64,000 nucleotides of DNA. Origin: Scytonematopsis contorta HA4267-MV1. Its GTDB lineage: Bacteria; Cyanobacteriota; Cyanobacteriia; Cyanobacteriales; Nostocaceae. The position numbers and the translations under genes were made by a program. Every line of letters begins with the position of its first letter. The stretch's first letter is position 1. The stretch lies in assembly GCA_019359035.1 (NCBI GenBank), contig JAHHIC010000066.1:341953-405952 (forward strand). The letters are read 5' to 3'. Below the pieces are notes generated by a model. That model saw nothing but the letters and a program-made list of their open reading frames with translations. It had not been told where the DNA came from and searched no databases. Below, piece by piece: positions 7,784-16,246 of the stretch.

Positions 7784-9091
7784 ATGAAAAAATTACGTCA
7801 ATTAGAGCAGTTAATTGCTTTACCCCAACTCATCAAATGGTTAATAATTGCCTTTACTGTGGGTATTCTTTCTGGGATAGGTTCCGGTGCTCTTTTAGTA
7901 TCTTTGGAATGGTCAACAAATTGGCGAGAATCCCATCGTTGGATAATTGTATTTTTACCCTTGGCCGGATTTTTGAGTGGTTGGATTTATCATCGGTTTG
8001 GAAGAAATGTAGAAGGAGGTAATAACCTTTTATTAGAAGAAATTCATAACCCCAAAGAAATTATTCCATTGCGGATGCCTCCTTTAGTATTATTAGGGAC
8101 AGACCTAACTCATTTATTTGGAGGTTCAGCAGGTCGTGAAGGTACAGCCTTGCAAATTGCGGCTTCACTTGCTGATAGATTGACCAAAATATTCCATTTC
8201 AAAAATGCCGACCGACGAATTTTGTTAATGGCTGGTTTAAGTGGGGGATTCGCTTCAGTTTTTGGAACCCCCTTAGCTGGAACCATTTTTGGATTGGAAG
8301 TTTTAGCTATTGGTATAATCCAACATGATGCGCTTTTTCCTTGTTTAGTTGCAGCAATTGTAGGAGACCGCGTTACATTAATGCTGGGTTTACATCATAC
8401 AGCATATCGACATGCACCAGCTGTACCAACAGTTACTTTCATCGAGCTGATTTCCGCACTTGCTGCAGGGGCAATTTTTGGAATTGTGGCAATGATTTTT
8501 GCCAAGCTGACTCACAAAATCAATCATATCTTTAAAAATAAAATTGTCTACCCTCCCTTACGTCCTGCAATTGGTGGTGTAATTGTCGCGTTGGCTGTTT
8601 GGGCAATTGGAACTACTAAGTATATTGGACTCGGTATTCCTACAATTGTTGATGCTTTTAAAATCCAATTACCACCTTGGGATTTTGCGGCAAAAGTGGC
8701 TTTTACTGCTGTAACTTTGGGAGCAGGTTTTAAGGGAGGGGAGGTCACCCCACTATTTTATATTGGTGCCACATTGGGTAATGCTTTGTCACTAATATTA
8801 CCGCTACCTGCACCACTACTTGCTGGTATGGGATTTGTTGCTGTTTTTGGTGGAGCTGCAAATACACCGATTGCCTCAACTTTAATGGGAATTGAACTTT
8901 TTGGTTTGGAATCGGGTGTATTTATTAGTATCGCTTGCGTAGGGAGCTATATTTTTTCCGGTCATGCAGGTATCTATAATGCACAACGCATTGGCTCAAG
9001 TAAATATCATTTCATACCTGTAAAAACAGGAAAGAGCTTAGCAGTCATAGCAAAAGAAGCTGCTGAAAATGTGGAAAAAAAGATTGAATGA
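7784..9091 (+). CDS. CLC-family fluoride/proton antiporter (CLC-F type)
   Basis: A 435-residue CLC protein with about ten long helices. The gating-glutamate motif reads GREGT (Glu119) instead of GREGP. The place of the chloride-filter GSGIP motif reads GGNNL (78-82). GGEVTPLF (318-325) and a Tyr at about 398 (AGIYNAQRIG) follow. From family knowledge, GREGT, an Asn or Met in the first filter region, the central Thr and the late Tyr mark the CLC-F branch that exports F- in exchange for H+. The upstream fluoride riboswitch supports this strongly. It is probably co-transcribed with the antiporter 210 bp upstream. A generic chloride channel is the alternative. Confidence 0.88.
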   Translation: MKKLRQLEQLIALPQLIKWLIIAFTVGILSGIGSGALLVSLEWSTNWRESHRWIIVFLPLAGFLSGWIYHRFGRNVEGGNNLLLEEIHNPKEIIPLRMPPLVLLGTDLTHLFGGSAGREGTALQIAASLADRLTKIFHFKNADRRILLMAGLSGGFASVFGTPLAGTIFGLEVLAIGIIQHDALFPCLVAAIVGDRVTLMLGLHHTAYRHAPAVPTVTFIELISALAAGAIFGIVAMIFAKLTHKINHIFKNKIVYPPLRPAIGGVIVALAVWAIGTTKYIGLGIPTIVDAFKIQLPPWDFAAKVAFTAVTLGAGFKGGEVTPLFYIGATLGNALSLILPLPAPLLAGMGFVAVFGGAANTPIASTLMGIELFGLESGVFISIACVGSYIFSGHAGIYNAQRIGSSKYHFIPVKTGKSLAVIAKEAAENVEKKIE

Positions 9092-9210
9092 GAAATTTAG
9101 ATTCTTTTAATAAAATTTGATTCTTATATTATCGTCGAATGTGATGATGATAAGTGCAGTTATACGGCACTTTATAGGTAAATGAGGTACATAGGTTTAA
9201 TGTCAAACTC

Positions 9211-9238
9211 TTGTGGGGTGGGCATCCTTGCCCGCCCA
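9211..9238. repeat. Dispersed palindromic repeat, GGGCATCCTTGCCC type
   Basis: The core TTGTGGGGTGGGCATCCTTG continuing CCCGCCC forms a short hairpin. The same unit recurs in either orientation at 10561-10588, 33236-33264 and 39521-39547. Confidence 0.8.
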
Positions 9239-9335
9239 ATTGTATTTACCTAATTGTATTTACCTCAATTAAAATCTGCTGTATCTTTCTTGCATCCGCA
9301 AATTACCTGATACCACGAGCAAGGCAACAAAAACA

Positions 9336-10517
9336 GTGACAAGAAAAATTTTTAATACCATTCCCCGTAATGTCTGGATTTTGGGGTTTGTCAGCTTGTT
9401 AACTGACATTAGTTCCGAAATGATACATTCTGTACTGCCTAATTTCTTAGTTTCAACATTGGGAGCGAGTTTGCAAACAGTAGGATGGATTGAAGGAATT
9501 GCAGAATCAACAGCTTCCGTTTTGAAAGTTTTTTCAGGAGCATTGAGTGATTATTTGGGACAACGTAAGGGACTCGCAGTTGCTGGATATGGACTATCAA
9601 CTTTGGTTAAGCCTTTATTCGCATTAGCAACTAGTCCGATGTGGGTTTTGATAGCTCGTTTTGGAGACCGTGTTGGTAAGGGAATTCGCGTCGCTCCCCG
9701 CGATGCTATAGTTGCAGATGTTACCGACGCAGCTAATCGTGGAGCTGCCTATGGTTTGCGTCAGTCTTTAGACACGATTGGCGCATTCACTGGACCACTC
9801 GCCGCATTTATACTAATGTATTTTTCAGGGCAGAACTTTCGTCTAGTTTTTTGGTTAGCGTTGCTCCCTGGTATTTTAGCTGTAGCTCTCTTAGCAACTG
9901 GTGTACGCGAACCCAGAAATAAAATTAGTTCTAGGCAGAATAATCCACTACAGTGGTCTGAAATTCTTAGTTTGGGTAAGAGCTACTGGATGCTAGTTGC
10001 AATTGCGCTATTGTTTAATTTAGGTAACTCCAGCGATGCATTTCTACTGCTTCAAGCACAGCAAACTGGAATATCCCCGACCCTAGTACCGTTAACTTTA
10101 TTTGTAATGAATGTAGCCTATTCTCTCAGTGCTTATCCTGTAGGGTTGCTGTCTGACCGTATCGGACGCTTGGGGCTTTTGGTAGGAGGATTTTTGATAT
10201 ATGCTCTGACATACTTGGGCTTTGCATTTGTTACCGCACCTTGGCAAGTTTGGGGATTGTTTGCACTGTATGGATTACACCAAGGAATGAGTCAGGGTGT
10301 ATTGTTGGCGTTGGTAGCAGATAAAGTTCCATCAAATAAGCGGGGTACTGCTTTTGGGTTCATCAATTTAGCAATTGGGGTAGCACTTTTACCTGCTAGC
10401 TTGTTAGCAGGTAGTTTATGGGTATTAATCAGTCCAAAAACAACTTTCATTGTTGGAAGTATTTTTGCTGTGAGTGCCATAGTACTACTACTAGCAGTAG
10501 AAGGTAGAAGGAATTAA
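9336..10517 (+). CDS. Major facilitator superfamily transporter
   Basis: A 393-residue protein with about 12 hydrophobic helices. LLTDISSEMIHSVLPNF begins helix 1, GALSDYLGQRKG is the loop 2-3 motif of the MFS, and RFGDRVGKGIRVAPRDAIVAD is a conserved cytoplasmic stretch of this drug/unknown-efflux branch. The start is a GTG at 9336. It follows the CLC gene on the same strand with a 244-bp gap that contains a dispersed palindrome, so operon membership is uncertain. The substrate is unknown. Confidence 0.82.
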   Translation: MTRKIFNTIPRNVWILGFVSLLTDISSEMIHSVLPNFLVSTLGASLQTVGWIEGIAESTASVLKVFSGALSDYLGQRKGLAVAGYGLSTLVKPLFALATSPMWVLIARFGDRVGKGIRVAPRDAIVADVTDAANRGAAYGLRQSLDTIGAFTGPLAAFILMYFSGQNFRLVFWLALLPGILAVALLATGVREPRNKISSRQNNPLQWSEILSLGKSYWMLVAIALLFNLGNSSDAFLLLQAQQTGISPTLVPLTLFVMNVAYSLSAYPVGLLSDRIGRLGLLVGGFLIYALTYLGFAFVTAPWQVWGLFALYGLHQGMSQGVLLALVADKVPSNKRGTAFGFINLAIGVALLPASLLAGSLWVLISPKTTFIVGSIFAVSAIVLLLAVEGRRN

Positions 10518-10560
10518 CTATATAAATGTTTCCTAATTCTTCCCTTTTATTAAATATACC

Positions 10561-10588
10561 AGGGCGGGCAAGGATGCCCACCCCACAA
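10561..10588. repeat. Dispersed palindromic repeat, GGGCATCCTTGCCC type (inverted copy)
   Basis: Reverse orientation of the unit at 9211; reads AGGGCGGGCAAGGATGCCCA then CCCCACAA. Confidence 0.8.
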
Positions 10589-10649
10589 GAGTTTCATTTT
10601 TTTCTTTGTACCTCACTCAACATTGCCGAGAGTAAAGAGATAATTGACT

Positions 10650-11333
10650 ATGGTCAGAAAAATTTCCCACTTTTGGTTACGTCATATACATCCTCGCTTA
10701 ATTACCTTAATTGCCACACTTGGTATCGCGGGACTTGGTATCTGTCTGCTTATTTTGTTTATTGTAGGTAAGCTAGCTGAAGAAGTTTTAGAAAAGGAAG
10801 CTTTTACATTTGATAAAACATTTTTATTGTGGCTGCATCAATTTGCTAATCCCACTTTTGATAATTTAATGCTGTTTGTAACTCAACTTGGTGACCCAAC
10901 AATAGTAACAATAGTTGCGGGTACAACTTTAGCTATTCTTTGGTGGCAGCGCTATAGATTAGAAGCAATGGTCTTTGTATTAACTTGTTTAGGTGGGTTC
11001 ATCTTAAATACTGGTTTAAAGTTATTTTTCTCTAAAACTCGTCCACAGCTTTGGAAGCAGTTGATTGTTGAAACATCTTTTAGTTTTCCTAGCGGTCATG
11101 CAATTGGCTCTATGGTTTTATACGGTTTTGTTGCTTATTTATTAGCAACTTTTTATCCTAAGTTTTCTCAAATAATTTACACTTTAGCAGTTATTTTAAT
11201 CGTGGCGATTGGTGTTAGTCGGCTATATTTAGGAGTTCACTGGCCAACTGATATAATTGCGGGTTATGGAGTTGGCTTTCTGTGGTTGATGGTATGTATT
11301 ACCATGGAGCAGTTATCAAAGAAGGCAAGGTAG
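10650..11333 (+). CDS. PAP2-family membrane phosphatase
   Basis: Phosphatidic-acid/undecaprenyl-pyrophosphate phosphatase type, 227 residues, with five or six transmembrane helices. All three catalytic motifs are present: KLFFSKTRP (KX6RP), FPSGHA (PSGH) and SRLYLGVHWPTD (SRX5HX3D). The ATG at 10650 follows GAGTAAAGAGA; a TTG two codons earlier is possible. Likely role is dephosphorylating a lipid carrier in the envelope. Its last 52 bp overlap the start of the deacetylase gene in another frame. The C-terminal residues after GFLWLM are read from DNA that also encodes the N-terminus of that enzyme, suggesting the two genes were joined by a deletion. Confidence 0.9.
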   Translation: MVRKISHFWLRHIHPRLITLIATLGIAGLGICLLILFIVGKLAEEVLEKEAFTFDKTFLLWLHQFANPTFDNLMLFVTQLGDPTIVTIVAGTTLAILWWQRYRLEAMVFVLTCLGGFILNTGLKLFFSKTRPQLWKQLIVETSFSFPSGHAIGSMVLYGFVAYLLATFYPKFSQIIYTLAVILIVAIGVSRLYLGVHWPTDIIAGYGVGFLWLMVCITMEQLSKKAR

Positions 11334-11929
11334 ACCCCAATAACAAAGTAATTGCTCTTTCTTTTGATGATGGGCCTTGGCGAAAAAATACAGACTCAAT
11401 CCTAAAGATTCTCAAGCGAAATAACGTTAAAGCAACATTTTTTATGCTTGGTGACTCTTTGGCAAATTTTCCGCAACAGGGAAAACTAATTGCCGACGAA
11501 GGACATGCAATTGGTAATCATACATGGCATCATTTTTATCATCGGATGGATGAACAAACCGCTGGAAAAGAAATCGAAACTACGGCTGATTTAATATATA
11601 AAACTACGAATATTAAAACAACTTTATTCCGACCACCTGGAGGAATAATGACTAACTGTGTTGCTGACTATGCTAAAAAACATAATTACACAATTGTCAT
11701 GTGGTCAGCAGACTCTATCGATTACAGCCATCCTTCTGTTCCGGTAATTGTAAATCGGGTAATGAGGGAAGCTAAACCTGGAGGTATTGTGCTGATGCAT
11801 GACGGTGGTGGCAATAATCGTTCTCAGACAATTGCAGCTTTACCACAGATTATTAGCAAGCTCAAAGCTCAAGGTTATAGTTTTGTGACCATACCAAAAC
11901 TTTTACAAATGCAAGTTGCAACAAAATAA
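11282..11929 (+). CDS. Polysaccharide deacetylase (CE4, NodB homology domain)
   Basis: A 215-residue catalytic domain with the five CE4 motifs: LSFDDGPW, NHTWHH (metal-binding His pair), RPPGG, MWSADSIDY and VLMHDGG. Such enzymes remove N-acetyl groups from peptidoglycan or exported polysaccharide. The frame begins with a GTG at 11282 (or ATG at 11294, MYYHGAVIKEG), inside the PAP2 gene, and has no signal peptide or linker, although homologs usually have an exported N-terminus. The start region therefore looks truncated, and the protein may remain in the cytoplasm or be non-functional. Confidence 0.85.
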   Translation: MVDGMYYHGAVIKEGKVDPNNKVIALSFDDGPWRKNTDSILKILKRNNVKATFFMLGDSLANFPQQGKLIADEGHAIGNHTWHHFYHRMDEQTAGKEIETTADLIYKTTNIKTTLFRPPGGIMTNCVADYAKKHNYTIVMWSADSIDYSHPSVPVIVNRVMREAKPGGIVLMHDGGGNNRSQTIAALPQIISKLKAQGYSFVTIPKLLQMQVATK

Positions 11930-11965
11930 AATAATATGTTTTTTCATCGCAAAAGTCTATAAAAT

Positions 11966-12250
11966 CTAATCCTGCTTAGGTTTTTGACTTTTTTGAGTAA
12001 ATAAACCAGACATACTTAACCCTGTTACTAACAGCCCAATTAACCCTAATCCATTTAAAATGGGGTAAATTGCCTGGAGGTGAAAAATTTCTCCTGTGTG
12101 GATACTTAACAGGAAACCGCGAGATATTCCAATATTGATACCCCACTCTCCAACCATAGTTACAACCATTCCCGTCAGTACGGTTAAAGCTACAGGCAAA
12201 GATATGATAATAGCTATAGTACGATGATACTTACGAAAAGCACGTTTCAT
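11966..12250 (-). CDS. Small PepSY-like membrane protein
   Basis: 94 residues with two or three transmembrane helices. The start RKYHRTIAIIISLPVALTVL, the later IHTGEIF and a final LGLIGLLVTGLSMSGLF resemble the membrane part of PepSY-associated TM proteins (a conserved His near each helix start), which are often linked to siderophore or heme-iron uptake. It lacks the periplasmic PepSY domain. It stands alone between convergent and divergent neighbours, so its function is unknown. Confidence 0.7.
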   Translation of the reverse strand: MKRAFRKYHRTIAIIISLPVALTVLTGMVVTMVGEWGINIGISRGFLLSIHTGEIFHLQAIYPILNGLGLIGLLVTGLSMSGLFTQKSQKPKQD

Positions 12251-12418
12251 GAGAATTACTTAGTAAAAATAAGTGTTTGAATAAAATCCGAAATTTATAC
12301 TACTTTTAAGATACAACTATCTTGGTAAAAAAGTCGGTAAGAAGATATTGCCTCTACCCGATTTCTTTACTTTCAATATCTTATTATTTTAATTAACTTC
12401 TTATATTCTGAGGTATTT

Positions 12419-12607
12419 ATGTTGAGCCCTAAAAGTATGCTTATCGCTTCTTTAATCAGCCTTTTCGCTTTAGCTGGGTGCAACAATACTGAACAGTCCG
12501 CAACGCAAAAACCAATCACAACAAGTCCGGCTTCTCAAACATCTGCTACTTCTCCCGCGAAAACTAACCAAATTCCCAACGGTATTATAATTAGGTCGTC
12601 GAGATAA
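12419..12607 (+). pseudogene. Truncated lipoprotein gene
   Basis: The 62-residue frame begins with a lipoprotein signal (LISLFALAGC, Cys at residue 20) and a Ser/Thr/Gln-rich linker, then ends in NQIPNGIIIRSSR. The last 40 bp or so are the reverse complement of the adjacent YkvA gene, so the original C-terminal domain has been lost at a junction near 12560-12570. Confidence 0.6.
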
Positions 12608-12786
12608 CCTAAAATTGGGATGAAATCTGGAATTAAGTCGATGGGACTAAATGCATAGGCAACAACACTCGCAGCCAATAGTCTTCCATACCAAGGAGTT
12701 TTGGGGTCAATGCTTGCCAAATAAATAACATAAGTCTCTTTTTTAAGTTTCTTGCCCAGTTGCTTTAATGCCTGCATAGACTGCAT
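12535..12786 (-). pseudogene. YkvA (DUF1232) membrane protein, C-terminally truncated
   Basis: The 83-residue frame has the DUF1232 core (YGRLLAASVVAYAFSPIDLI, PDFIPILGYLDDLIIIPLGIW). After LGIWLV it reads FAGEVADV and stops; these last codons come from the antisense of the lipoprotein gene. Complete YkvA proteins are longer, so the 3' end is replaced. It may still make a short protein. Confidence 0.65.
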
Positions 12787-13434
12787 AGTTTCGGGATTTT
12801 AATTTGGCAGTAACTAAGAATTTTCTAATTTCACTAATAGTATCAAAATTAGCTTGCAATAACTCTCTGCATTTACAGCCTTTATTGGGTTATCCGAAGC
12901 GGACGCTGCGTTAACGTGCCTCAACCCAACCTACAAATTCTCAAAACCTTCGCAGTATTGTAGTGGGAAGTCCTGTTTGTTGTCTTGTTTGCCCAGTGTA
13001 AAGTCTTGTTTATTGTTGTGTTTGTCTAGTGGAAAGTTTTGTTTATTGCTGTGTTTGTCTAGCGTAAAGTCTTATCTGTTGTCATGTTTGCCTAGTGGAC
13101 AATATTATGTGACGAGACATTTGTCTAGTGGAATATCTACTTGTAAATGATAAATGTTTCGGCTGTATTTAATCATCATATTTATGATGAAATTAGCTGA
13201 TTAATTAGACTAATTAACCAATTGACATTTTCGATAAGCTGGGATAAAAAGTTATTATCAGCCTTCAGATGAGAGCTAAAAAATAACGTATATCAATATT
13301 GTCAATCTAGAAAATAGATATGTAAAATATTGGATAAGTTAGTTCGTTTATCTCGAAATAGTTTTTATTTTTGGGCAAAAATTAAATATTTAAATCAGTA
13401 TCAACATTTTAGAAAATCAGTTCATAATAACAAT
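12787..13434. other. Non-coding stretch with tandem array
   Basis: No convincing gene. It contains a GGTTATCCGAAGCGGACGCTGCG...CCTCAACCCAACC repeat (about 12890-12935), the 33-bp tandem array at 12963-13127, and AT-rich sequence leading to the DUF4041 gene. Confidence 0.5.
12963..13127. repeat. 33-bp tandem repeat array, five units
   Basis: Five head-to-tail 33-bp units begin at 12963, 12996, 13029, 13062 and 13095. Each starts GTG or GCG and ends in TTTGYCYA (for example GTGGAAAGTTTTG...GTTTGTCTA). A sixth begins GTGGAA at 13128 and fades. The unit is a multiple of three but stops occur, so it is not coding. There are no spacers, so it is not CRISPR. Confidence 0.85.
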
Positions 13435-14742
13435 ATGACACTTTATATTTGTGCGGCTATTTTCATTGTTTTAGCAAGTGGTTGTATTGCATTTTATCAA
13501 AAGCTGTCAAAAACAAAGAGAGCATATCAAATAAGTTTACACCAGATAAAAGAATTGGAGATTAAATATGAAGGTATTGAATGTAGAAGAGAAGAGATTA
13601 AGAAGCTAGAGATGGTCATAAAAGAACTTGAAATAGAAACACAAGAAAAAGCTCAAAAAATAATACAGCTCCAAAAAAATATTTATAACCTGGAAAACGA
13701 AGAATTTATCAAATCATCTAATTTTTTTGAAATTGAACTTAGCCATGATTTTCAGGGTAAAAAAGAATATAAAGAGAGTCTAACAAAAATCCAAAGGGAA
13801 CGAAGAAAAATGTTTAATGACAGAAATACTATTGTTTACAATATTCCACAGAATGCTCCTTATAAGGAAAAGTGGATAATTGAATTGATTGGTAAGCTAA
13901 TGATTCGTTCTTTCAATAGTGACTGTGATGCTGCCATTGCAATAACCAAGCATAATAATTTCAAAAAAGTAGAAAAACTTATGAGAGACTCTTATAAACA
14001 GATACACGAAATATTAAATAGTCATCGTGATAAATTTCCATATAAATGCAAAATTGCAAAGGAATATTTAGAAATAAGAATCAAAGAATATAAGTTGATT
14101 TACCAATTTGAGAAACAAAATTATGATGAAAGGCAACACCAATATAATATCAAAGAAAAAATCAAGGAGAGTAAAAATTTTCCAGAAAAATTGAAAAAAA
14201 TTGAACAAGACTTAGAAAAAGCAAAACTAGAATTAAAAGCAGCTACAAGTGAAGAGACAAAAATATCTTTAAGAAAAAAAGTAGAAGCAATAAAATCTCA
14301 ATATAAAATTGCTAAAAATCAAGAAAAAGAAATGGAGTATTATGCAAATATGACGAGGCCAGGATATGTATATATAACGTCAAATGTTGGTTCTTTTGGT
14401 ACAAAAAAATTTTTTATTGGCGTTACATACAAAATTAATAAAGAAGAAATATTGCGTAAGCTACAAGGTGATTGTGTTCCTTTTCCTTCAGACCTTCATG
14501 GAATGATTTTTTGCGAAGATGCTCCCAAATTTGCAGAGATGCTTTACCAAAAGTTAGATAGCAAGCGATGGAATAAAATCAACGTTAACAAACATTTTTT
14601 TGCCACCTCGATACAAGAAATTGAAAAAGCTGCAAGACAAGTTCAAAAAGAGATAGGAAGTAAGAAATCAAAAATAGATTTCATAAAAACTGCAGAAGCT
14701 GCCGAATATAATCAATCGCTAGCAGAAAGTCGCAAAAAATAG
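13435..14742 (+). CDS. Membrane-anchored DUF4041 / GIY-YIG nuclease, SNIPE-like anti-phage protein
   Basis: 435 residues from the ATG at 13435; an in-frame TTG at 13330 is less likely. Order: one transmembrane helix (3-20), a coiled coil (about 25-90), a DUF4041-like helical domain (about 95-260, including RSFNSDCDAAIAITKHNN and KCKIAKEYLEIRIKEYKL), a second coiled coil (about 250-305), and a C-terminal T5orf172/GIY-YIG-like domain (about 308-400). That last domain has GYVYITSN, FFIGVT, Arg in EEILRKLQ, Glu in FAEMLYQKL and NVNKHFF, in the order of the catalytic Tyr, Gly, Arg, Glu and Asn. This architecture is that of SNIPE, a membrane nuclease that cuts phage DNA during injection. FIG replaces the usual YIG/KIG and Tyr replaces a conserved His, so activity is uncertain. 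It stands alone in accessory DNA and is AT- and Lys-rich. Confidence 0.78.
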   Translation: MTLYICAAIFIVLASGCIAFYQKLSKTKRAYQISLHQIKELEIKYEGIECRREEIKKLEMVIKELEIETQEKAQKIIQLQKNIYNLENEEFIKSSNFFEIELSHDFQGKKEYKESLTKIQRERRKMFNDRNTIVYNIPQNAPYKEKWIIELIGKLMIRSFNSDCDAAIAITKHNNFKKVEKLMRDSYKQIHEILNSHRDKFPYKCKIAKEYLEIRIKEYKLIYQFEKQNYDERQHQYNIKEKIKESKNFPEKLKKIEQDLEKAKLELKAATSEETKISLRKKVEAIKSQYKIAKNQEKEMEYYANMTRPGYVYITSNVGSFGTKKFFIGVTYKINKEEILRKLQGDCVPFPSDLHGMIFCEDAPKFAEMLYQKLDSKRWNKINVNKHFFATSIQEIEKAARQVQKEIGSKKSKIDFIKTAEAAEYNQSLAESRKK

Positions 14743-14848
14743 TTGATTACTTATTGGTGACTTATTTGATGTCACAAAAGTATCCCCCCTCTCCCCTTGT
14801 TTGCTAAACTTATGCTAGTCAAAGCTTAAATAACTATGCTCCCCGATA

Positions 14849-16246
14849 ATGAATACTTTTACCTTGCTCCGTAGTTTAAGAAACCCGGTATTTGCTAGAC
14901 TTTACACGGCTCAAACCACAAGTCTTTTGGGTGATGCACTAACTTGGGTGGGTTTAGCTTTGGTAGCTTTTGAATTGGCTGGAGAAGATTCCGCAGTTGT
15001 ACTTTCAGGCGCTTTAACTTTGCGTGTCACAGCGTTTGTGTTGCTTGCACCTCTAGCAGGTGCTATTGCTGACCGCTTTGACCGCAAAAAAATCATGGTA
15101 GTAACTCACCTTAGCCGTATGACAATTGTGGGATTGCTACCTTTTGTCACCCAGATATGGCAAATATATACCTTAATATTTGCGCTGAATATTTTTAACG
15201 CCTTTTTTACACCAACTTATCAAGCAACGATTCCCTTGGTGACGGGAGAAAATGATTACGCACAAGCAATCGCCTTATCTAGCGCCACCTATCAACTACT
15301 TGGAGTTCTTGGCCCTGGTATTGCTGGAAGTGTTGCAGCTTTAATTGGTGCGAGACAGGTTTTCTTTTTGGATGCGCTGAGTTTTATGATTGCGGCAGTA
15401 TTAATTTTTATGCTACCTGGTCAACTAAGAGTTGAATCAAAGCAACAGTCATTAAGTACGCGAGGTAGAACTTGGCGCGATATCAAAAACGGTACAACTA
15501 GCTTATTTAATGATGTTTACATACGCTATGCACTCTTTATGCAGTTAGTTGCATCCATAGCTGGAGCACAGATTTTGGTTAATACTGTTGGCTACGTCCA
15601 AGGGGTTTTGAAACTAGGAAATGTCCAATATGGTTGGGTTATGGCTGCTTTTGGGATTGGGGCGACTATGAGTGCTGTGGTTGTTGGGACTGCTGGACAA
15701 CGCTTTGCTCGAACAACTCTTGTGTTATTTGGTGCAGGACTTATCACCCTTGCTTTGCTGCCTGCAAATTACGCAAATCTAGCAGTTTTAATGATTTTAT
15801 GGTTGTTGGCGGGAATGGGTCAAAATTTGGTCAACTTACCGACACAAACCTTAATAGCAGACCGCATTCCTACTGATGCTCAAGGACGAGTTTACGGTGC
15901 TCATTTTGCCTGGAGTCATTTGTGGTGGGTAATATCTTACCCTTTGGCTGGTTGGTTGGGAAGTCATTTTCCGGAAGTTGAGTTTTTCTATGGTGCTTTG
16001 ATAGGTTTAGCTTTGCTGGTAGTAGTGCAAATTACAATTTATCCAGGTCTTCACGAACATACACACGAGCATGAACACGAACATTATCCACTTTTGCACG
16101 AACACGAGCATATTCATGACGAGCATCATCAACACGAACATGATGAGGGTATATTGTTAGTTGAACCTCATATCCACGTTCACAAACACGCTCTGATTTC
16201 TCACAGCCATCCCCACTATCACCATGATATTCATCATCATCACTAA
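14849..16246 (+). CDS. MFS exporter with histidine-rich C-terminal tail (NrsD-like)
   Basis: 465 residues. Residues 1 to about 398 form a 12-helix MFS permease (LLGDALTWVGLALVAFELAG; GAIADRFDRKKIM loop). The tail, 401-465, holds 27 His in 65 residues, mixed with Glu and Asp, ending IHHHH. A His-rich C-terminus on an MFS permease is the arrangement of the cyanobacterial nickel exporter NrsD, so metal (Ni, Co or Zn) export is likely. No two-component nrsRS-type regulator or other metal gene is adjacent. Without the tail it would be an ordinary EntS-like MFS protein. Confidence 0.85.
   Translation: MNTFTLLRSLRNPVFARLYTAQTTSLLGDALTWVGLALVAFELAGEDSAVVLSGALTLRVTAFVLLAPLAGAIADRFDRKKIMVVTHLSRMTIVGLLPFVTQIWQIYTLIFALNIFNAFFTPTYQATIPLVTGENDYAQAIALSSATYQLLGVLGPGIAGSVAALIGARQVFFLDALSFMIAAVLIFMLPGQLRVESKQQSLSTRGRTWRDIKNGTTSLFNDVYIRYALFMQLVASIAGAQILVNTVGYVQGVLKLGNVQYGWVMAAFGIGATMSAVVVGTAGQRFARTTLVLFGAGLITLALLPANYANLAVLMILWLLAGMGQNLVNLPTQTLIADRIPTDAQGRVYGAHFAWSHLWWVISYPLAGWLGSHFPEVEFFYGALIGLALLVVVQITIYPGLHEHTHEHEHEHYPLLHEHEHIHDEHHQHEHDEGILLVEPHIHVHKHALISHSHPHYHHDIHHHH

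Noticed and set aside
9092..9335. Second fluoride riboswitch before the MFS gene
   Set aside because: No GGCGATGG/AACCGCC/GGCTNATGGCTCC blocks are present, only a dispersed palindrome.
12963..13127. 33-bp repeats as a CRISPR array or repeat protein
   Set aside because: Units are contiguous without spacers, and every frame has stop codons.
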